Both the position numbers and the translations under genes were made by a program. The notes under the pieces are model-generated. The model was given only the letters and a program-made list of their open reading frames with translations. It was not told where the DNA came from and made no database searches. Shown piece by piece: positions 7,109 to 13,329 of a DNA stretch of 15,911 nucleotides. The first letter of the stretch is position 1. Every line of letters starts with the position of its first letter. Source of the DNA: Acidobacteriota bacterium (GTDB lineage: Bacteria; Acidobacteriota; Terriglobia; Bryobacterales; JACQDG01); NCBI GenBank assembly GCA_016201185.1, contig JACQDG010000215.1, forward strand, positions 1 to 15,911, read 5' to 3'.

Positions 7109-8478
7109 TCCACTTCCTGGCCGCTCTCTATTTCCCACACTTCGGCCCGCAGCCGGCCCTCGTGGAGGCGCACGCGAAGCCCGCGGCCCGGGGCCGTTTC
7201 CGCCGCCCGGCGCAGCACCCGCCCTGACTCGTCCTGCACGATGGCGTAGCCGCGCTCGAGCACGCCCAGCGGGCTCAGGTGCCCGAGCTGGGCGTGGAGG
7301 GAATCGAGCCGGCCCCGCAAGCGGGCGAGGCGCAACTGAAGCAGTGGCTCGAAGGCCGCGCGGAGCTGCTCGATCTGCACACGGCGGGAAGCCAGTTGCA
7401 CGCGCAGATCCTGCGCCTGCAGCCGGGCCGCGGCCGCGCCCAGCCGCCGTTCAGTTTCGAGCAACCGCCGGCGCACTTGCTCCCGCAGGCGGTAGTCCAG
7501 CTCGTCGGTCCGCTGGCCCGCGCCGTTCAGCCGCCGGCGCAGGGACCCCGCCACCCGCTCCACGCCCAGATCGGTCAATCGACGGTGCAGAACAGCCACC
7601 TGATAACGCAGCGCCTGGCACAGCCGCTCGTACCACCCGGTAATCAGCTCGACAAATTCGGACTTGCTGCGAATCGCCAGCTCGGCCGCCGCGGAAGGCG
7701 TGGGGGCGCGCAGGTCGGCCACGAAGTCTGCAATCGTGAAATCGGTTTCGTGGCCCACGGCAGAGATTACCGGGACCGGGCAGGCGGCGATGGCCCGCGC
7801 CACGCTCTCCTCGTTGAACGGCCAGAGGTCTTCGAGCGACCCTCCGCCCCGGCCCACAATCAGCAGATCGGACCAGCCCGAGTCGCTAAAGTAATTCAGG
7901 GCCTCGCAGATTTTCCCCGCCGCCCCCTCGCCCTGCACCGGCACGGGATAGAGCCGGATGTGGAGGCCGGGGAAGCGGCGGCCTAAAATGCGGAGCATAT
8001 CGGCGATCACGGCCCCGCGCGGCGAAGTCACCAGACCGATGCGCCGGGGGAACAGGGGCAGCGGCTTCTTCCGCCCGGGGTCGAACAGCCCTTCCGCCGC
8101 AAGCTTCTTCTTCAACTGCTCGAAGGCCAGTTGCAGGGCGCCGGCGCCGAGCGGCTCCAGGAGCTCGACGTAAAGCTGGTATTCCCCGCGCACCTCGTAC
8201 ACGCTGACACGGCCCCGCGCCAGCACCGCCATCCCATCGGCCGGCTTGAAGCGCAGCAAACGGGCGTCCTGACGGAAGAAGACGGATTTCAGTTGGGCCT
8301 GGGCGTCCTTGAGAGTGAAGTAGAGGTGGCCGCTGGGGGCGGGACGAAAGTTGGAGATCTCCCCCTCCACCCAAACATCGGCGAAATCGCTCTCGAGAGT
8401 TTCCCGGATGGCGGCGTTGATCTCGCTGACCGAGTAGATTCTTCGCTCGGCGAAAAAACTGAAGCTGGATTGAGCCAT
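7105..8478 (-). CDS. xseA: Exodeoxyribonuclease VII large subunit
   Basis: This 457-residue protein is the catalytic subunit of exonuclease VII, which degrades single-stranded DNA from both ends into short oligonucleotides in repair. The N-terminal OB-fold (about residues 12-110) includes V-W-V-E-G-E-I-S-N-F and G-H-L-Y-F-T-L-K-D. The catalytic domain has R-I-G-L-V-T-S-P-R-G-A, V-G-R-G-G-G-S-x-E-D-L-W-x-F-N and A-V-G-H-E-T-D-F-T-I-A-D with R-A-P-T-P-S-A-A-A-E, all diagnostic. A long helical, Arg- and Leu-rich coiled-coil region follows, and a short C-terminal beta tail contains L-x-R-G-Y-A-I-V. Length is normal. No Shine-Dalgarno sequence is evident before ATG 8478. The small subunit xseB, often adjacent, is absent; the next gene downstream is the glycosyltransferase, coupled through ATGA. 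Confidence 0.96.
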   Translation of the reverse strand: MAQSSFSFFAERRIYSVSEINAAIRETLESDFADVWVEGEISNFRPAPSGHLYFTLKDAQAQLKSVFFRQDARLLRFKPADGMAVLARGRVSVYEVRGEYQLYVELLEPLGAGALQLAFEQLKKKLAAEGLFDPGRKKPLPLFPRRIGLVTSPRGAVIADMLRILGRRFPGLHIRLYPVPVQGEGAAGKICEALNYFSDSGWSDLLIVGRGGGSLEDLWPFNEESVARAIAACPVPVISAVGHETDFTIADFVADLRAPTPSAAAELAIRSKSEFVELITGWYERLCQALRYQVAVLHRRLTDLGVERVAGSLRRRLNGAGQRTDELDYRLREQVRRRLLETERRLGAAAARLQAQDLRVQLASRRVQIEQLRAAFEPLLQLRLARLRGRLDSLHAQLGHLSPLGVLERGYAIVQDESGRVLRRAAETAPGRGLRVRLHEGRLRAEVWEIESGQEVE

Positions 8479-8550
8479 GGCCGGCCGGTCAATTGAAGAT
8501 AGCGCGGCTGCCGGAAGGAATCAAACTTCAGACGCTGGAGTTCCCGCGGA

Positions 8551-8793
8551 TCAACTGCTGGGGTTGGGGCAGGATGGATCAGGGGCTTGCTGTCGGGAAG
8601 CCGCCTGGGAACCCAGAGCTTCCACCATGGAGAACAGCCAGGCCCCGGAGTCGCGTCCGGCGAGGTACCCCTGGTAGAGGGAATAGGGCGTAGCCGGGAG
8701 GAGCGAGCGGCCTTCGCTCGCCGGCGCTATCCACAGCGCCGAGAGCAGAACCAGCGCCGCCGGTACGATCCAAATTTTCAATCTGGCTGGCAT
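8551..8793 (-). CDS. Small hypothetical protein with N-terminal hydrophobic segment
   Basis: This 80-residue protein begins M-P-A-R-L-K and continues into a strongly hydrophobic stretch (about residues 7-23) ending A-P-A-S. It is either a signal peptide or a single membrane anchor. The remainder is short and polar, with a Pro/Ser-rich C-terminus and one cysteine (Cys74 by position in the tail). ATG 8793 is chosen because a strong purine-rich GAGGAGAGAG sits directly before it; an in-frame GTG 12 bases further upstream would overlap that site. It leads the group that continues with xseA 72 bases downstream. No family is recognised. The good ribosome binding site and signal-like N-terminus argue that it is real, but no homologue has been checked. 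Confidence 0.55.
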   Translation of the reverse strand: MPARLKIWIVPAALVLLSALWIAPASEGRSLLPATPYSLYQGYLAGRDSGAWLFSMVEALGSQAASRQQAPDPSCPNPSS

Positions 8794-8835
8794 CTCTCTC
8801 CTCACCCGGAATAGACGAGGGCCGAGGGGAAATCG

Positions 8836-8877
8836 TTAGCAGCGCGGCGCATTTTCACAATACTTTGACAATTGTCA
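8836..8877 (+). promoter_or_regulatory. Possible uxaA promoter with palindromic operator
   Basis: A weak promoter can be read as TTAGCA (8836-8841), a 17-base spacer and AATACT (8859-8864), each 4 of 6 to consensus. This predicts transcription starting near 8871. A perfect 12-bp palindrome, TGACAATTGTCA (8866-8877), is centred exactly there. That position suits a repressor operator, for example of the GntR or LacI families that often control sugar-acid genes. The regulator is not in the window. The TTGACA inside the palindrome looks like a -35 box but has no suitable -10 at 16-18 bases. Confidence 0.35.
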
Positions 8878-8922
8878 GAAGCGGTGCGGTTTGGGAGAAT
8901 CATTGCAAAGGCGCGGAAACCA

Positions 8923-10461
8923 ATGGAACTTGTAACACTTCAAGGACGTGTGAAAACCGACAACCCGCTCTTGCGGCTCAGCTCGCGGGACAACGTGGCC
9001 GTGGCACGGGCCAACCTCGAAGCCGGCGACGCCTTCTCCTTTGAGGGCGGCGAACTGCGGCTGCTCGACCCGATTCCGATGGGACACAAGGTAGCGGTGG
9101 TCGATATCCCGGAGGGCGGCACGGTCTTCAAGTACGGCGAAGACATCGGCACGGCGCAGCAGTCAATCCGGCGAGGGGAATGGGTCCACACGCACAACCT
9201 GAAGTTCGACGTAAAGGACCGCGATTGGGCCTTCTCCACCAACCTTTCCGATCTGAGCGACATCCCGCTCGTCGAGCCACGCACATTCCTGGGCTACCCC
9301 CGCGCCGACGGGCGAGTGGGGACGCGCAACTACATCGCCGTGGCCGGGGCCAGCAACTGCGCTGCCCACGCGGTGAGCGAAATCGAAGCGGCGTTCCGCG
9401 CCGAAGATTTCTCCGGCTCGAACATCGATGGCGTGGCGAGCTTCCCCCACGGCGACGGCTGTGGTATGAGCGAAGGCCCGGACACGGAGCAGTTGCGCCG
9501 GACGCTCGACGGCGTGATGGACCACCCCAACGTGGTCGCCGCCATCATCGTAGGCTTGGGGTGCGAGGTGAACCAGATCAGTTACTACCTCCAGGAGGGA
9601 GGCAATGGGACCCGACGCGGATTGACGCTCCAGGAAAGCGGCGGCACGCGCAACGTGGTGCGCGACGGAGCGCGGGCCGCGCGCGAGCTGATTGACCAGG
9701 TGGGGCGCTTGCAGCGGGTAGAAGCGCCGGTCTCCAAGCTGATCCTGGGGACCAACTGCGGCGGCTCGGACGGCTTTTCCGGCATCACGGCCAACCCGGC
9801 CCTGGGGTATTGCTCCGATCTGCTGGTGAAGCAGGGCGGGACCAGCGTGCTCGCCGAAACCCCGGAGATTTACGGCGCCGAGCACCTGCTGACGCGGCGG
9901 GCCCGCACCCGCGAGATCGGCGAAAAGCTGCTCGGCCAGATCCAATGGTACAAGCAGTATGTGGCGAAGTTCGGCTCGAGCTTCGACGACAACCCCTCGC
10001 CCGGCAACAAGGCCGGCGGGCTCACCAACATCGCGGAAAAATCGCTGGGGGCGGCTATCAAGAGCGGCACCTCGATTCTCACCGACGTGGTGGAGTTCGC
10101 CGAGCGCATCACGAAGGCGGGCTTCGTCTACATGAACACGCCGGGCCACGACCCGGTCTCGCTCACCGGGCTCGCAGCCGGCGGGGCGAACATCATCATC
10201 TTCACCACCGGCCGCGGCAGCGCCATCGGCTTCCCCACCGTTCCCGTCATCAAGGTGGCCACCAATTCACGGATGGCCCGCCACATGAGCTCGAACATGG
10301 ACCTGAACGCCGGCGCCATCGCCGACGGGGAGGAAGACATCCGGCAGGTGGGCGAGCGGATGTACCGGCTGATGGTGGAAGTGGCCTCCGGCCGCCGGAC
10401 GCTCAGCGAGCAGCTCGGCCACCGGGAGTTTGTGCCGTGGCGGATCGGGCCGGTGATGTGA
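8923..10461 (+). CDS. uxaA: UxaA-family dehydratase (altronate dehydratase-like)
   Basis: The 512-residue product belongs to the UxaA/GarD family of metal-dependent sugar-acid dehydratases; altronate is converted to 2-keto-3-deoxygluconate in hexuronate breakdown. The N-terminal SAF domain (about residues 10-95) has G-H-K-V-A, K-Y-G-x-x-I-G and G-E-W-V-H-x-H-N. The main domains follow with G-R-x-G-T-R-N-Y, G-C-G-M-S, G-L-G-C-E and the signature G-T-N-C-G-G-S-D-G-F-S-G-I-T-A-N-P-A. SAF and catalytic parts are fused, as in UxaA rather than the split SuyA/SuyB form. Galactarate or another aldarate remains possible. The frame is open upstream to a TTG at 8872, but ATG 8923 matches the family start (the SAF domain begins a few residues later). 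The usual partners (uxaB, uxaC, kdgK) are not in the window. It is transcribed away from the xseA group, and a palindrome lies upstream. Confidence 0.9.
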   Translation: MELVTLQGRVKTDNPLLRLSSRDNVAVARANLEAGDAFSFEGGELRLLDPIPMGHKVAVVDIPEGGTVFKYGEDIGTAQQSIRRGEWVHTHNLKFDVKDRDWAFSTNLSDLSDIPLVEPRTFLGYPRADGRVGTRNYIAVAGASNCAAHAVSEIEAAFRAEDFSGSNIDGVASFPHGDGCGMSEGPDTEQLRRTLDGVMDHPNVVAAIIVGLGCEVNQISYYLQEGGNGTRRGLTLQESGGTRNVVRDGARAARELIDQVGRLQRVEAPVSKLILGTNCGGSDGFSGITANPALGYCSDLLVKQGGTSVLAETPEIYGAEHLLTRRARTREIGEKLLGQIQWYKQYVAKFGSSFDDNPSPGNKAGGLTNIAEKSLGAAIKSGTSILTDVVEFAERITKAGFVYMNTPGHDPVSLTGLAAGGANIIIFTTGRGSAIGFPTVPVIKVATNSRMARHMSSNMDLNAGAIADGEEDIRQVGERMYRLMVEVASGRRTLSEQLGHREFVPWRIGPVM

Positions 10462-10501
10462 GCTCCTCGCCAAAGCTATAGTCTCGCCTGGCCGGAACAG
10501 G

Positions 10502-10714
10502 TCACGCCGGAACAGCCAGCTTCTCAGCTTGCTTGTCCAGCGAGCGTACGACCTTCTGAATGGATTCGACTTCGGACCCCTCGAAATAGACCTCCCCACA
10601 TTGGGTGCACACCCAGGCGGGGATCGCATCAAACAGCAGGTGATAGCCCTTCCGATCGATGTGGAAGGGCGCTGTGCCCCGCTTCATTCTTCCCTGGCAG
10701 TGCACGCATCTCAT
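10502..10714 (-). CDS. YgiT-type zinc finger protein (MqsA-like antitoxin N-terminal domain)
   Basis: This 70-residue protein has two zinc-binding pairs, C3-x2-C6 and C36-x2-C39. They are set in the typical pattern of a short basic strand, R-x-G-Y, I-P-A-W-V-C-x-Q-C-G-E and Y-F-E, followed by a C-terminal helix with V-x-x-I-Q-x-x-V. This is the YgiT-type zinc finger found in MqsA antitoxins and in short stand-alone antitoxins paired with DUF4258 or RelE-like toxins. It lacks the DNA-binding HTH of full MqsA, and family length is about 70-80. ATG 10714 is chosen because AGGAGG (10725-10720) lies 5 bases upstream; an in-frame earlier start would override this site. The expected toxin gene upstream is reduced to its 3' end, so this antitoxin appears orphaned. 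It lies at the downstream end of the thi-amrS operon. Confidence 0.88.
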   Translation of the reverse strand: MRCVHCQGRMKRGTAPFHIDRKGYHLLFDAIPAWVCTQCGEVYFEGSEVESIQKVVRSLDKQAEKLAVPA

Positions 10715-10791
10715 GGTTCCCTCCTGGAGACAAGCCCCTGATCCCATTGCTGCTCGCTAGGGAGATAAGCCGTAATGACAGGCCGGTCACG
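10711..10791 (-). pseudogene. 3' remnant of a DUF4258-like toxin gene
   Basis: Before the YgiT gene, 26 codons read R-D-R-P-V-I-T-A-Y-L-P-S-E-Q-Q-W and then end R-R-E-P before TGA (10713-10711). The pattern of a beta strand V-I-T-A-Y, then P-x-x-x-x-W and a basic end, matches the C-terminus of DUF4258 (RelE-like fold) toxins. The stop overlaps the antitoxin ATG as ATGA, the normal arrangement of such pairs. The frame stays open upstream, but there it is merely antisense-free shadow sequence of the 3' end of the radical SAM gene, and no toxin N-terminus is present. Most of the toxin gene is therefore missing. The identification rests on a short motif and should be treated as probable. Confidence 0.55.
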
Positions 10792-10808
10792 TGAGGTTCC
10801 AGAAGTTC

Positions 10809-11918
10809 TCAGAACCTTGCCACTACGGGGAAAAACGGGCGGTCGGTAATCTGCTGGCGGAAGGATTTCGCCCAGCGGCCGGGGACCGGCGCGCGGCACG
10901 TGGGGCAGGCGCCCTCGGGCGTGATCCGATACTGGCGAATCCGGTAGCCGTAGCGGGCAACAAGCAGTTCCCCGCAAGAGGCGCAGCAAGTATTTTCCAG
11001 ATTCCCCACCATCCCCGAAATGTTGCCCGCGTAGACGTAGCGCAGGCCGGCGCGGCGGCCGATTCCGGCGGCCCGCACCAGAGTTTCGATCGGCGTGTCG
11101 TCCGGGTCGGTCATCTTGTAGTCCTTGTGGAAGGCCGTCACGTGCCAGGGGATGTCAGGGGAGATGCCGGCCAGAAACTCGGCCATTTGCCCGAGCTCCT
11201 CATCGGAGTCGTTGAAGCCGGGGACTACCAGCGTGACGATCTCCAACCAGAAACCCATCTCGTAAATGAGGCGGATGCTGTCGAGAATTGGCTGGAGGCG
11301 TCCGCCAAGCTGGCGATAATGCCGGTCGTCGAAGCTCTTGAGGTCGACCTTGTAGAGATCCACCCACGGCCGGAGGTATTCGAGGACGCGCGGCGTGGCG
11401 TTGCCGTTGGAAACAAAGCCGGTCATCAGGCCTGCGGCGCGGGCTTCCTTGAAAACCGCCACGGCCCACTCGGAAGTGATGAGCGGCTCGTTGTAAGTGC
11501 TAACCACCACCTCGCCGGCCTGCTCCACCGCCATGCGGACCAGGCCTTCCGGCGTGGCGCGGCGCGGCAGCCCGATGGCGTTCGGATCGCGGATGGCCTG
11601 GGAGGTGTCCCAGTTCTGGCAGTAGGCGCAGTGCAGGTCGCAGCCTAGCATGCCGAAGCTGAAGGCCAGCGCACCGGGGCGCACGTGGAAGAAAGGCTTC
11701 TTCTCGATGGGATCGCACTGCACGGCGGCCACGTAGCCCCACGGCACGTACAGTTTGCCGTCCCGGTTGAAGCGCACCTTGCAGACGCCGGGCTGGCCCT
11801 CGGGAATCGGGCAGCAATGGCCGCAGGCGTAGCACCGGATCCGGTTGCGATCCAGGGGCTCCCAAAGCTCGCCTTCTCGGACTTGTTCTGCCAGGGCTTC
11901 GGCTAAGGTGGTGGGCAT
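10809..11918 (-). CDS. amrS: AmmeMemoRadiSam system radical SAM enzyme
   Basis: The 369-residue protein has an N-terminal cysteine cluster (R-C-Y-A-C-G-H-C-C with a further G-V-C-K-V-R) and then the radical SAM motif C-x3-C-x2-C in G-C-D-L-H-C-A-Y-C-Q-N-W. The core is related to pyruvate formate-lyase activases (S-x-Y-N-E-P, F-V-S-N-G-N-A, D-L-K-S-F). A C-terminal zinc-ribbon-like part (C-C-A-S-C-G, C-P-T-C) follows. This layout is that of the radical SAM member of the AmmeMemoRadiSam trio, usually linked with AMMECR1-like and MEMO1-like proteins; the reaction is unknown. Neither partner is in the window. ATG 11918 has AGGGGG 4 bases upstream and lies 18 bases after the thiD stop, so it is probably the last metabolic gene of the thiO-tenA-thiD operon. 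The gene symbol follows common usage for this family. Confidence 0.9.
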   Translation of the reverse strand: MPTTLAEALAEQVREGELWEPLDRNRIRCYACGHCCPIPEGQPGVCKVRFNRDGKLYVPWGYVAAVQCDPIEKKPFFHVRPGALAFSFGMLGCDLHCAYCQNWDTSQAIRDPNAIGLPRRATPEGLVRMAVEQAGEVVVSTYNEPLITSEWAVAVFKEARAAGLMTGFVSNGNATPRVLEYLRPWVDLYKVDLKSFDDRHYRQLGGRLQPILDSIRLIYEMGFWLEIVTLVVPGFNDSDEELGQMAEFLAGISPDIPWHVTAFHKDYKMTDPDDTPIETLVRAAGIGRRAGLRYVYAGNISGMVGNLENTCCASCGELLVARYGYRIRQYRITPEGACPTCRAPVPGRWAKSFRQQITDRPFFPVVARF

Positions 11919-11936
11919 ATCGCCCCCTTAGCGCTA

Positions 11937-12716
11937 TTATACCGCCGCGTGGTGATCCACCGGGCCGCAGCCCCGGCCTAAGCCGGGGCTCTCCGCAATA
12001 GCTCGGGTGATGTAGCGCTTGGCCGTCTCGATCGCCGCTTCGAGCTCGCGACCCTTGGCCAGCTCGGCCGTGATGGCGGCCGAATAGGTACAGCCAGTGC
12101 CGTGGGTATCTTTCGATTCTATCCGCCGGGCGGCGAATTTTTGGATCCGCCCCTGGTAATAGAGGACATCGACGGCGTCCTCGGTCAGGTGCCCTCCTTT
12201 CACCAGCACAGCTTTCGGTCCCAGGCCGGCTATGCGCCGGGCCGCTTCTTCCATCGCCTTCACATCCGCGACCTTCATGCCGGCCAGCGCCGCTGCTTCG
12301 TTCAGGTTCGGGGTCACGAGAAAAGTCACGGGGAGGAGACGGCCGGCGAGCGACTGCCGGGCGTCCTCGGCAATCAGCGCCGTGCCGTGCTTGCTGATCA
12401 TGACCGGGTCCACGACCAGCGGGAACGAAAAGAGCCGGGCGCTTTCGACCACCACTTCGATGATCCCGGCGGTCCCCAGGGCGCCGGTCTTGGCGGCCTG
12501 CGGCGGAATGTCCTCCAGGACCGCCTGGAGCTGCTCCTGGACCAGGCGTGGCGCGAGAGGCTCGACCGCGCTTACCCGTTGGGTGTTCTGCACTGTCACC
12601 AGAGTGAGCACGCCCATGCCGTAGACGCCGAACTGGTGGAAGGTCTTCAGATCGGCCTCGAGGCCCGCCCCGCCCGAGGGATCCAAGCCGGCAATGGTGA
12701 GCGCGACCGGCTTCAC
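11937..12716 (-). CDS. thiD: Hydroxymethylpyrimidine/phosphomethylpyrimidine kinase
   Basis: This 259-residue ribokinase-fold enzyme phosphorylates HMP and then HMP-P to HMP-PP, the pyrimidine donor for thiamin phosphate. Visible hallmarks are G-L-D-P-S-G-G-A-G-L-E-A-D-L-K at the N-terminus, T-V-Q-N-T, D-P-V-M-I-S-K-H-G, T-P-N-L-N-E-A, V-K-G-G-H and the anion-hole D-T-H-G-T-G-C-T-Y-S-A-A-I. Length is normal for monofunctional ThiD, with no ThiE fusion. The start is GTG 12716, one base after the tenA stop, with GGGAGGG upstream inside the tenA end. The order thiO-tenA-thiD places it in thiamin synthesis or salvage of its pyrimidine. Confidence 0.95.
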   Translation of the reverse strand: MKPVALTIAGLDPSGGAGLEADLKTFHQFGVYGMGVLTLVTVQNTQRVSAVEPLAPRLVQEQLQAVLEDIPPQAAKTGALGTAGIIEVVVESARLFSFPLVVDPVMISKHGTALIAEDARQSLAGRLLPVTFLVTPNLNEAAALAGMKVADVKAMEEAARRIAGLGPKAVLVKGGHLTEDAVDVLYYQGRIQKFAARRIESKDTHGTGCTYSAAITAELAKGRELEAAIETAKRYITRAIAESPGLGRGCGPVDHHAAV

Positions 12717-12717
12717 G

Positions 12718-13329
12718 TCAGCCCTCCCACGCCATCCGCCAGAAATCGCGCTCCTGCTCCAGAACGCGGTTGAAGTGGGCCTGCGCCGCCTCGTGCGGGT
12801 AGCGCTCGGCCAGGGCGCGCAGGGTCGCTACGTAATCGGCGAATGCAGCGCTTGACCAGCGCTCGATGAACTCCGCATAGGCTCCCTTCGCCTCGAGCGC
12901 GCTCCACGCCACCAGATAGGAAACTTCCACGCCGAACAGCACGACCAGCAGCACCGGGTAGGGCTGCGTATAGGCGCAGCGCATCAGGAAGTCGGTATAG
13001 CCCCTGCAAACCGGATGGGGCGGAATCTCCAGCTCCAGCGCCAGGCGCGCGGCGTGGGCCTCAAACCACTCCATCTCGGTGTTCAGCGCCGTCAGGCCGG
13101 AAATCAGCGCCCGGTGGCACTCCCGGGGCGCCTTGGCCAGGACGATGGCTTGAAACGCCGTCAGGCCCTTGGCGAACAAATAGTCCTGTGAGAGCCAGCG
13201 CCGGAAAGCCTCCGGGGGAAGGGAGCCGGCGGCCGCGGCGTCCAGAAAGGGAGAGTGGGTCGCTTCTTCCCAGAGAGGGCCTGCTTCGCGGATCAGCGGG
13301 ACTTCAGTTATCCACTGCGGCTCGCTCAC
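12718..13329 (-). CDS. tenA: TenA/THI-4 family protein (aminopyrimidine aminohydrolase-like)
   Basis: The 203-residue helical protein fits TenA in length and pattern. D49 in the helix R-W-L-S-Q-D-Y matches the substrate-binding aspartate. E193 in E-Q-E-R-D-F-W matches the C-terminal catalytic glutamate. TenA enzymes hydrolyse aminomethyl-HMP, released from degraded thiamin, to HMP, which ThiD then phosphorylates; the neighbouring thiD fits this. In the helix where Bacillus TenA has its active-site cysteine (LPC context), this protein reads L-F-G-V-E-V-S-Y-L-V-A-W with no cysteine. It may therefore be of the TenA_E type, which acts on formylamino- or amino-HMP with different residues. GTG 13329 overlaps the thiO stop (GTGA) and has AGGAG upstream, so the genes are coupled. 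Confidence 0.9.
   Translation of the reverse strand: MSEPQWITEVPLIREAGPLWEEATHSPFLDAAAAGSLPPEAFRRWLSQDYLFAKGLTAFQAIVLAKAPRECHRALISGLTALNTEMEWFEAHAARLALELEIPPHPVCRGYTDFLMRCAYTQPYPVLLVVLFGVEVSYLVAWSALEAKGAYAEFIERWSSAAFADYVATLRALAERYPHEAAQAHFNRVLEQERDFWRMAWEG

Noticed and set aside
8865..8870. TTGACA as a classical -35 box for uxaA
   Set aside because: Nothing like a -10 hexamer lies 16-18 bases downstream; the hexamer is better explained as part of the palindrome.
9163..10149. Long minus-strand open frame (328 codons) opposite uxaA
   Set aside because: It is antisense to a clearly conserved enzyme, is rich in Arg/His/Gly/Ala as shadow frames in GC-rich DNA are, and has no recognisable domain.
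10791..11648. Plus-strand open frame (285 codons) opposite amrS
   Set aside because: It is a shadow of the radical SAM gene. The cysteine motifs and ribosome binding site support the minus strand.
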